A DNA stretch of 11,255 bases from JAZLIL01 sp045617405 (lineage in GTDB: Bacteria > Bacillota > Clostridia > Lachnospirales > Lachnospiraceae), in contig JAZLIL010000038.1 of NCBI GenBank assembly GCA_045617405.1, forward strand, positions 1 through 11,255, written 5' to 3'. The notes under the pieces were generated by a model. It saw only the letters and a list, made by a program, of their open reading frames with translations. It was not told the origin of the DNA and did not search any database. The position numbers and the translations under genes are program-made. Each line of letters begins with the position of its first letter. The first letter of the stretch is position 1. Shown in pieces: positions 5,660 through 11,255 of this stretch.

Positions 5660-7456
5660 ATGCCTGTATACAGCGGCAACAATTTAGCACCCGGATCGAT
5701 TGTTGTGAACAAGAACAATCTGCGTCAGGGTGTGGGATCGGTACCGGTACCGCAAAAGGTAATGCGCCGGAAGAGAATCGGCGATCTTCTTATTGCGGAA
5801 AAGGCTATCACAGAAGCCCAGCTGATGGAAGCGCTCGAGCAGCAGAAGAGCTCGAAGTCCCAGAAGCTTGGTACCGTACTCATTGACCTCGGTTTTACGA
5901 CCGAGGAGGAGATTGTTACGGTCCTTCAGAAGCAGTTAGGTATCAAGACGGTTTCTTTAAGCCGCATCAGGATTCCTGACGAAATCGTAAGGCTTGTCCA
6001 GGATTCTTCACTTCTCAAGAAGTACATCATGATGCCCTTCGAATTCGATGAGTACGACAGCGGCTGTATTCATGTTGCAATGTCTGACCCTCTCGACATG
6101 TACGCAATGGATGACCTTGCGGCAGTCACAGGTCTTCAGGTAATCCCCTTCATCGGAACAAACGCCGAGATTCTTGCCGCCATCGACAAGTACTACGGTG
6201 CAGCCGAGAACAAGGCAGTTGCCGAGGAGTACTCGAGGCAGCGTGAGGAGGAGTACGGTCATTTAGACGACGAAGAAATCGAAAATGCAGACGTTGAGAC
6301 GGCGCCCATGGTCATCCTCGTTAAGAAGATGATTGAACAGGCAGCCCGTCAGCGCGCCAGCGACATTCATATAGAACCCCTGATGGACAGAGTCAGGGTC
6401 CGCAACCGTATCGACGGTGTCCTCGCCGAGGTGGGTTCCTACCCTCTTAACATGCTGAACGCGATTATTACCCGTGTGAAGATCATCGGCGGCATGGATA
6501 TTGCTGAGAAAAGGCAGCCGCAGGATGGACGTGCGACTCAGATTGTCGACAGAACAGAGTACGACATCCGTATTTCAACGCTTCCGACCACTTTCGGCGA
6601 GAAGTGCGTTATGCGACTCACATCAAAGGTAGCCCTTACAAGAGACAAGAAGCTTCTCGGCTTCAGCGAGAGCGATCTTCGCAAGTTCGACCAGCTTCTC
6701 TCCAATCCCTACGGTATCATTCTTGCAACCGGTCCTACCGGTTCGGGTAAATCAACTACACTGTACACAGCGTTAAGCGAGCTCAACAAGGAAGATGTTA
6801 ATATCCTGACTGTAGAAGATCCTGTCGAGGCGAACATCGACGGAATCAATCAGGTTCAGGTCAACCCGAAGGCAGGCCTCACGTTTGCAAGTGCCCTTCG
6901 TTCCTTCCTGCGTCAGGACCCCGACATCATCATGGTCGGAGAAATTCGTGACTCTGAGACGGCAGCCATTGCGGTCCAGGCATCAATCACAGGCCACCTT
7001 GTTGTAAGCACGGTCCACACAAACAGTGCCGCTTCGACGGTAGGCCGTCTCGTGGACATGGGCGTTGAGCCCTATCTGCTTGCAGATGCCCTTGTAGGCG
7101 TCATCGCACAGCGGCTTGTCCGCCGTCTGTGCACCTGCTGCAAGAAACGTCTTGCACAGCGCGAGGAGAAGAGACTCCTCGGCATCACCGACGATCAGGA
7201 AGTCAGCATCAACGAGCCTTACGGCTGTTCACAGTGCGGTGACACAGGCTATCGCGGTCGAATCGGTGTTTACGAGATTATGCCGACGAGTCGTGCAATT
7301 CGTGAAGCCATCGCTTCGACGGTTCCGAAGGAGGAGCTTGAGATGGTTGCGATCGGCGAAGGCATGAGCACTTTACGTATGAGTACCGCCCGCCTTGTAC
7401 TTGAGGGCGTCACTTCGATGGACGAGATGCGAAGAATCATCTACGCAAGTGACTGA
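5660..7456 (+). CDS. pilB: Type IV pilus assembly ATPase PilB with N-terminal MshEN-type domain
   Basis: The hexameric cytoplasmic motor that powers pilus extension by acting on the PilC platform. The 598 residues comprise: a non-conserved ~35-residue N-tail; an MshEN-type domain (~37-180) with two copies of the RLGxxLxxxxxxxxxxLxxxLxxQ-like motif (KRIGDLLIAEKAITEAQLME at 38-57; KLGTVLIDLG from 69), which in MshE-type ATPases binds cyclic-di-GMP; a linker; and the GspE/PilB ATPase core. The core has Walker A GPTGSGKST (358-366), an Asp box around 384-389, Walker B DIIMVGEIRD (422-431), the His box TGHLVVSTVHT (444-454) and a zinc-binding tetracysteine set (C491, C494, C523, C526) that marks the PilB/GspE rather than the PilT subtype. 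AGAAGGAG at 5643-5650 precedes the start. It is the first gene of the pilus cluster. A type II secretion GspE is less likely because pilT follows. Confidence 0.93.
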   Translation: MPVYSGNNLAPGSIVVNKNNLRQGVGSVPVPQKVMRRKRIGDLLIAEKAITEAQLMEALEQQKSSKSQKLGTVLIDLGFTTEEEIVTVLQKQLGIKTVSLSRIRIPDEIVRLVQDSSLLKKYIMMPFEFDEYDSGCIHVAMSDPLDMYAMDDLAAVTGLQVIPFIGTNAEILAAIDKYYGAAENKAVAEEYSRQREEEYGHLDDEEIENADVETAPMVILVKKMIEQAARQRASDIHIEPLMDRVRVRNRIDGVLAEVGSYPLNMLNAIITRVKIIGGMDIAEKRQPQDGRATQIVDRTEYDIRISTLPTTFGEKCVMRLTSKVALTRDKKLLGFSESDLRKFDQLLSNPYGIILATGPTGSGKSTTLYTALSELNKEDVNILTVEDPVEANIDGINQVQVNPKAGLTFASALRSFLRQDPDIIMVGEIRDSETAAIAVQASITGHLVVSTVHTNSAASTVGRLVDMGVEPYLLADALVGVIAQRLVRRLCTCCKKRLAQREEKRLLGITDDQEVSINEPYGCSQCGDTGYRGRIGVYEIMPTSRAIREAIASTVPKEELEMVAIGEGMSTLRMSTARLVLEGVTSMDEMRRIIYASD

Positions 7457-7583
7457 GCATAGCAGGCGACTGATTATTAGCGAGCGATTGATTGTTGCAG
7501 GCGACTGATCATAGCGAGTGACTGATCATAACAAGTGATTGATCAAAGCAAGTGCCTGAGCATACTAAGTGCTTTTGCACATT
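7447..7583. repeat. 17-bp tandem repeat array overlapping the pilB stop codon
   Basis: About seven to eight imperfect units of 17 bp (one of 18) start at roughly 7447, 7464, 7482, 7499, 7516, 7533, 7550 and 7567. The consensus is AGYGAYTGATCATAGCR, centred on TGATCA in the best units. The first unit lies in the last pilB codons and supplies its TGA stop (7454-7456). The last unit degenerates into a GTGC-TTTT-GCAC hairpin (7569-7580). The array fills most of the pilB-pilT spacer. It has no spacer sequences and is not CRISPR. Confidence 0.85.
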
Positions 7584-7628
7584 AAGAGTAAGGGGTAATT
7601 ACTGTTAGAGCAACAGAAAGGGGAAGTC

Positions 7629-8684
7629 ATGGTTACGATTGAAGAACTGTTAAATGTAGCAAAGCAGCGCCGCGCATCCGACCTTCATGTTACGGTCGGC
7701 ATCCCGCCGAAGGCACGTATCAACGGCGAACTGATTGACCTTGACTACCCGAAGCTCACACCGAGCGAGGCCATGGCAATGATCGGACCTTTAATGAACG
7801 ACAAGCAGAAGAAGGTCTTTGAAGAAAAGGGAGAGGTTGACTTTTCCTACGCGATTGCTTCCCTCGGACGATTCAGAGTCAATGTGTTCAAGCAAAGGGG
7901 TTCATATGCAACGGTAATCAGACTTGTAGATACCGTGATTCCCGACGCGAGAGCACTCGGACTGACAGACTCAATTGTAAGCCTTATTAATAAGAAGAGA
8001 GGACTTGTCCTTGTAACAGGCCCCACAGGTTCAGGTAAGTCAACGACACTTGCCTCTCTCATCCAGATAATCAACAACACGCAGAATGCACACGTTATCA
8101 CGCTCGAGGACCCTATCGAGTATCTTCATATGCACAGGAAGGCAGTAGTCAACCAGCGTGAGATCGGCATCGATACGAACAGCTACGCGGATGCTCTTCG
8201 TGCAGCACTCCGTGAGGACCCCGACGTCATCATGGTAGGTGAGATGCGTGACCTTGACACAATTTCAACAGCTGTTACGGCAGCCGAGACAGGACATCTC
8301 GTTTTCTCGACACTGCACACAATCGGCGCGGCAAGCACTATCGACCGTGTTATCGACATTTTCCCGCCCTACCAGCAGCAGCAGATCAGGATCCAGCTTG
8401 CAGCTGTGCTCGAGGCGGTTATCTCACAGCAGCTGATTCCCACTGCCGACGGCAAGGGACGTGTCGCAGCCTTCGAAATTATGCGTACCACTCCCGCAGT
8501 CCGCACGATGATCCGTGAGGGAAAGACTCACCAGGTAGCATCTGTCATGCAGACGGGACGCCACATGGGCATGCAGACGATGGACGATGCGATCTTCGAT
8601 CTCTACATCAAGAAGAGGATTACGGCAGATGCAGCACTGAACTTCGCACAGGATCCCGCAACCCTCAACAAGAGGATGTACTGA
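7629..8684 (+). CDS. pilT: Type IV pilus retraction ATPase PilT
   Basis: The hexameric ATPase that disassembles pilus filaments and so drives twitching motility and retraction-linked functions. The 351 residues match PilT length and layout: an N-terminal PAS-like domain (ASDLHVTVGIPPKARING, 16-33), Walker A GPTGSGKSTT (131-140), Asp box LEDPIEY (159-165), Walker B DVIMVGEMRD (199-208), His box TGHLVFSTLHT (221-231), and the C-terminal AVRTMIREGKTHQ (290-302), the equivalent of the AIRNLIRE motif needed for retraction. It lacks the cysteine zinc site of PilB, as expected. AAAGGGG lies just before the start at 7629. No separate promoter is evident after the repeat array, so co-transcription with pilB is likely. 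Confidence 0.95.
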   Translation: MVTIEELLNVAKQRRASDLHVTVGIPPKARINGELIDLDYPKLTPSEAMAMIGPLMNDKQKKVFEEKGEVDFSYAIASLGRFRVNVFKQRGSYATVIRLVDTVIPDARALGLTDSIVSLINKKRGLVLVTGPTGSGKSTTLASLIQIINNTQNAHVITLEDPIEYLHMHRKAVVNQREIGIDTNSYADALRAALREDPDVIMVGEMRDLDTISTAVTAAETGHLVFSTLHTIGAASTIDRVIDIFPPYQQQQIRIQLAAVLEAVISQQLIPTADGKGRVAAFEIMRTTPAVRTMIREGKTHQVASVMQTGRHMGMQTMDDAIFDLYIKKRITADAALNFAQDPATLNKRMY

Positions 8685-8861
8685 TCGGGCTTCAAAACCG
8701 GCCGGAGCCGCAAAGGCAGGTAAGCCGCTCTCAACAGGAGAATGAGGCGGTCGGGCTTTTAAGCCGGAGTAAAAGAAGCGGGGGTGCTGTTCCCGGTTAC
8801 AAAAACGGTTAAACATGCCGATAAGCTGATAGGAGTATTTGTCTATTTCCGGGAGGGCATC
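8685..8861 (+). other. Structured spacer between pilT and pilC
   Basis: About 177 bases with no recognisable gene. TCGGGCTT followed by an A-rich stretch and CCGG(AG) occurs twice, at 8685-8706 and 8751-8769. Between them lie GCC-GCAAA-GGC (8707-8717) and a stem of CCGC (8725-8728) with GCGG (8747-8750), enclosing TCTC (8729-8732) paired with GAGA (8738-8741). The second repeat can form GGCTT-TT-AAGCC on its own. No promoter or T-run terminator is apparent. GGGAGGGC at 8851-8858 is the pilC ribosome binding site. Confidence 0.5.
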
Positions 8862-10076
8862 ATGGCGGAGTACAGTTACGTGGCGATTGACAGGTTCGGC
8901 AAGAATGTGAGGGGCACAATTCAGGCCAAGGACATTGAACGTGTCAAGACAAAATTAAAGAACGATGGTCTGACTCTTGTTGACATCAGGGAAGCAAATC
9001 TTTTCAACAGAGACATCGCCATCACCTTAAACAAGAAGATTAAGCCGAGAGAGCTGTCAATCTACTGCAGACAGCTCGCAAGCATATTAAATGCCGGTGT
9101 TAACATTTCGGAAGCCCTTGAGATGCTTGCCGACCAGACGGAGAATCCGGTGCTTCGTGCCGGAACCGAAACGGCAAGGACGGCAGTAGAGCAGGGCGAG
9201 CCCTTCGCAGCGGCTCTTCGGCTTTCACCCAAAATTTTCCCTTCCATGATGATTTACATGGTTGAGGCGGGCGAGGCAACGGGTAACATCGACGGCGCAC
9301 TCGAGAGGATGGCAATCCAGTTCGACAAGAACGACCGCCTCCAGCGAATGATCAACAAGGCAATGAACTATCCGAAGGTTCTTGTGTTCGTAACAATCGG
9401 CGTGCTCCTTGTAATGGCACTTTACGTTATCCCTCAGTTCGAGGAGACGTTTGCAACACTCGGAGCAGAGCTTCCCGGCCTCACAAAGGCGGTAATGGCT
9501 TTCTCCAGATTCATCATAGACCGGTGGTATATCGCACTGATTATTATTGTGGCCGCCATAATCGGCGTGAAGCTGGCAAAGAGGACAAAGGGCGGCGAGA
9601 AGTTCTTCGACACTCTGAAGTTCAAGATTCCGGTGCTCGGGCCGTTCTTCAGAAAGAGCTATGCGGCAAGGTTCTGCCGAACGCTTGCAACACTTGTCAG
9701 CGCAGGACTTCCGATTACGACTGCCCTTGAAATAGCAGGAAAGACGATAGACAACGTGGTCTACGCAGAGGCAATCGGACATTGCAAGAGCGAGGTCGAG
9801 CAGGGCGTCAGCGTTTCGATTCCCCTGAAGCGCTGCGGACTCTTCCCCCCGATGGTTCACCAGATGATTAAGATCGGCGAGGACACAGGCCGACTTGAAG
9901 AGATGCTCGAAAAGGTAGCCGAGTACTACGAACTCGAAGTCGAGGTTGCAACCGACACCCTGAGCACAATCCTCGAACCTCTCGTTATCGTGGCAATGGG
10001 CGTAATTATCGGTATCATCGTAGTTGCACTGTACCTGCCGCTGATCGGAACGTATTCGGAATTGGAAAACTTGTAA
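8862..10076 (+). CDS. pilC: Type IV pilus inner-membrane platform protein PilC
   Basis: The polytopic membrane platform on which PilB and PilT act to add or remove pilin subunits. The frame is open from 8784, but the start at 8862 is chosen: it has GGGAGGG at 8851-8857 and yields MAEYSYVAIDRFGK, the usual PilC/GspF beginning, giving 404 residues, the family's normal length. Two T2SF repeats are visible: 68-191 (YCRQLASILNAGVNISEALE) and 268-395 (AARFCRTLATLVSAGLPITTALE). Each has the conserved E-AGE/GE-TG-L motif (MVEAGEATGNIDGAL 133-147; MIKIGEDTGRLEEML 335-349). Membrane segments lie near 172-192, 220-240 and 371-395. No membrane protein of another type fits better. Confidence 0.94.
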   Translation: MAEYSYVAIDRFGKNVRGTIQAKDIERVKTKLKNDGLTLVDIREANLFNRDIAITLNKKIKPRELSIYCRQLASILNAGVNISEALEMLADQTENPVLRAGTETARTAVEQGEPFAAALRLSPKIFPSMMIYMVEAGEATGNIDGALERMAIQFDKNDRLQRMINKAMNYPKVLVFVTIGVLLVMALYVIPQFEETFATLGAELPGLTKAVMAFSRFIIDRWYIALIIIVAAIIGVKLAKRTKGGEKFFDTLKFKIPVLGPFFRKSYAARFCRTLATLVSAGLPITTALEIAGKTIDNVVYAEAIGHCKSEVEQGVSVSIPLKRCGLFPPMVHQMIKIGEDTGRLEEMLEKVAEYYELEVEVATDTLSTILEPLVIVAMGVIIGIIVVALYLPLIGTYSELENL

Positions 10077-10315
10077 CCGCTACGAGCGGCGCACAGACGA
10101 GCTTCATGTCCGCCCGTGTGAGCTTGCTCATAGAGGGCGACGTGAAGCTCGGATGTATGGCGCGACAGCGCCACATGAGCATGAAGCGAAGCGGAATGCG
10201 AATGGGGGCGCCGCGAGTAGAGCGGCGGGTGAAGCGGATCGGTGCGAAGCGGCACACGCGAAAAAACTGTTTGCGGTTGATTCAGTCATAAAAAAGGGCG
10301 ATTTGGTAAAAAACC
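10077..10315 (+). other. Hairpin-dense, GC-rich spacer between pilC and pilA
   Basis: No gene is accepted here. Hairpins run one after another. The first is a long stem (10098-10115 with 10135-10151: 13 bp with one G-U, a bulged C, then 4 bp) capped by TGAG-CTTG-CTCA. Next is TGGCGC-GACA-GCGCCA (10158-10173). A symmetric hairpin at 10174-10204 follows, in which CAT/ATG, GCAT/ATGC and GC/GC pairs are separated by GA/GA and GAA/GGA internal loops. After it come CGCCGC/GCGGCG (10209-10214 with 10222-10227) and GTGC-GAAGCG-GCAC (10242-10255). GAAGCG occurs four times between 10183 and 10251. After about 10260 the sequence becomes AT-rich up to the pilA promoter. It may be a 3' RNA element of the pilC transcript, or a mobile palindromic repeat. 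Confidence 0.6.
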
Positions 10316-10344
10316 TTGTATTTGCTTTAATTAGAGAGTATAAT
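10316..10344 (+). promoter_or_regulatory. Promoter for pilA
   Basis: TTGTAT (10316-10321), a 17-bp spacer and TATAAT (10339-10344). The start would lie near 10351, leaving ~155 bases of leader. A separate promoter fits the need for far more pilin than motor proteins. Confidence 0.7.
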
Positions 10345-10345
10345 T

Positions 10346-10416
10346 CGGTTACATGAAAATGACGGAGAAATGAATAACTCATTTCAACGACATTTCAAAA
10401 CAGGCAAATGTAACCG
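10346..10416 (+). promoter_or_regulatory. Inverted repeat and possible folded leader upstream of pilA
   Basis: CGGTTACAT (10346-10354) pairs perfectly with ATGTAACCG (10408-10416). Inside, AAATG (10357-10361) can pair with CATTT (10391-10395), and GAAATGA (10367-10373) with TCATTTC (10379-10385) over an ATAAC loop. The arm begins at the expected transcription start, so the outer stem may be partly outside the RNA. It could act as an operator in DNA or as a leader structure in RNA. I do not recognise a cyclic-di-GMP riboswitch of either known class here. Confidence 0.5.
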
Positions 10417-10506
10417 TTTAAGATTTACGGTCAATTTCCGCAAAAATAATAGGGCGGGTTGATATAAAAAACTATTGAAAAAGCTAAAAGAAAGAGGAGA
10501 AAAACT

Positions 10507-11100
10507 ATGAAGAAAGACAACAAAGGTTTTACACTCATCGAGCTCATCGTGGTAGTTCTTATTATCGCTATCATCGCTGTAGCTATGACACCCCAGGTTA
10601 CAAAGTGGGTTAAGAAGTCAAGAGAATCAATGGATACTAACAATGCCGGAACACTGAAGACTTGCTTTGATATCGCATTAACAGAAGCAATGGTTGATTC
10701 TGGTAGTGTTGTAGAAGAGTACGTTGTTCTTAATAGTGGTAACAACGATGCTATTATGCTTAGGAAAGATGGCACATCAGCAAAGTGGTATGAGGTTGCT
10801 AAACCGGATGGAGATGCTACTGATAATGAGATAGATACTACAAAAAATACAATCGAGGATGCATTTGTTATGGCTGATAATGACAAGAGTGTGATTCAGA
10901 ACATCAGTGGTAAGAAATTCCCTCGTACAAATCTTTGCAGTGCCTTCTATGTTGTGGTTAAAGATAATGGTGTTGATGTAACCAAGCTCAAGGGATATAG
11001 TCCAGTAGCAGGTGGTGACTATACTGCACCGGATCTTGTGGTTGATAGTTCAGCTACTCCTGCTAAAACAGCAGCTAACCTTTATGTTGATGGACAGTAA
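10507..11100 (+). CDS. pilA: Type IV prepilin (PilA-like major pilin candidate)
   Basis: The filament subunit precursor. A short basic leader ends in Gly7, and cleavage before Phe8 by prepilin peptidase would expose FTLIELIVVVLIIAIIAVAM, the hydrophobic N-terminal helix, with Glu at mature position 5 and Pro at 22 as in classical pilins. The precursor is 197 residues; the C-terminal ~155 residues form the variable globular domain, with two cysteines (C53, C144) that could make a disulfide if the protein is exported and oxidised. GAGGAG at 10494-10499 precedes the start. The first ~40 codons use the GC-ended style of neighbouring genes, whereas the rest is visibly richer in AT-ended codons, which suggests a diversified or exchanged head domain. 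It follows pilC in the cluster but has its own promoter. Whether it is the major or a minor pilin cannot be told from sequence alone. Confidence 0.9.
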   Translation: MKKDNKGFTLIELIVVVLIIAIIAVAMTPQVTKWVKKSRESMDTNNAGTLKTCFDIALTEAMVDSGSVVEEYVVLNSGNNDAIMLRKDGTSAKWYEVAKPDGDATDNEIDTTKNTIEDAFVMADNDKSVIQNISGKKFPRTNLCSAFYVVVKDNGVDVTKLKGYSPVAGGDYTAPDLVVDSSATPAKTAANLYVDGQ

Positions 11101-11206
11101 CCGACACGTCGGTCCTACCAATGTGGTCTACCTGGCGTCAACTTAACAGCCGATAGCCTTGAATAATTATTAGGCTTGAATCGAAAATGGCATTTTGAAG
11201 CAGATT
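11101..11206 (+). other. Spacer after pilA with short inverted repeats
   Basis: CCGAC-AC-GTCGG (11101-11112) starts at the first base after the pilA stop. ACCA-ATG-TGGT follows at 11117-11127, then AGCCT (11155-11159) pairs with AGGCT (11172-11176) across an AT-rich centre. GCCTTGAA and GGCTTGAA flank that centre as near-identical direct repeats. No gene is seen. Confidence 0.45.
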
Positions 11207-11250
11207 ACCCCACTTCCTGGAGATGTTTCCGAGAAGTGGGGTGTTCGATT
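11207..11250 (+). terminator. Probable terminator hairpin downstream of pilA
   Basis: A 10-bp perfect stem (ACCCCACTTC 11207-11216 with GAAGTGGGGT 11233-11242) is followed by a modest T-rich tract (GTTCGATTTT). AATCGAA (11179-11185) could extend the structure by pairing with TTCGATT (11244-11250). The T-run is weak, so some read-through into a downstream gene beyond the window is possible. Confidence 0.6.
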
Positions 11251-11255
11251 TTGGG

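Noticed and set aside
7447..7583. CRISPR-like array
   Set aside because: The 17-bp units are contiguous and imperfect with no unique spacers, and there are no cas genes.
8685..8770. Possible cyclic-di-GMP-I (GEMM) riboswitch before pilC, suggested by CCGCAAAGGC
   Set aside because: The conserved GGGCAAA and GACGCAAAGCC blocks and the closing tetraloop-receptor arrangement are not present; only a short GCAAAG similarity remains.
8784..8861. Upstream extension of PilC by 26 codons
   Set aside because: The extension has no ribosome binding site at its start and no family similarity, while the start at 8862 has GGGAGGG and gives the canonical PilC N-terminus.
10106..10291. 61-codon plus-strand open frame between pilC and pilA
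   Set aside because: It only reads through the hairpin chain, has an Arg/Met-rich composition, no ribosome binding site and no recognisable family.

Overview
The window looks like chromosomal DNA from a Gram-positive anaerobe of the Clostridia, most likely a Lachnospiraceae relative. This is an inference from gene content, strong AGGAGG-type ribosome binding sites, consensus sigma-A promoters and protein style, since no rRNA or taxonomic marker was compared. It is core and semi-core DNA: ribosomal protein genes followed by a type IV pilus locus. No phage, transposon, CRISPR or toxin-antitoxin genes are visible.

Left part (1-5147). The window opens in the last ~50 codons of rplA (L1), which ends at a hairpin terminator shared with the convergent plsY gene (lipid acyltransferase, minus strand). 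A ~300-bp divergent intergenic region carries promoters for plsY and for a large soluble hybrid histidine kinase (935 aa, four PAS-like repeats, kinase core, receiver). The ribosomal genes then resume with a strong promoter, an L10 leader RNA with its attenuator, rplJ (L10), rplL (L7/L12) and a terminator. plsY and the kinase therefore split the usual rplK-rplA / rplJ-rplL neighbourhood.

Middle (5148-5659). About 510 bp without a convincing gene hold CT-rich repeats, a 12-bp palindrome, and a consensus promoter with a hairpin leader for the next gene.

Right part (5660-11255). A type IV pilus locus follows in the order pilB (extension ATPase with an N-terminal MshEN-type domain, a candidate cyclic-di-GMP sensor), pilT (retraction ATPase), pilC (inner-membrane platform) and pilA (major-type prepilin with its own promoter and leader). 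PilB would drive pilus assembly through PilC, PilT would drive retraction and PilA would be the subunit. Prepilin peptidase and the PilM/N/O-type alignment proteins are not in the window.

The least explained DNA lies between the pil genes. There is a 17-bp tandem repeat array that starts inside the end of pilB and supplies its stop codon, a folded spacer between pilT and pilC, and a run of hairpins with purine-rich loops between pilC and pilA. A 9-bp-stem inverted repeat follows the pilA promoter. None of these matches a riboswitch class that I can recognise by eye. I see no clearly new multi-gene system; these spacers are the best candidates for undescribed elements.
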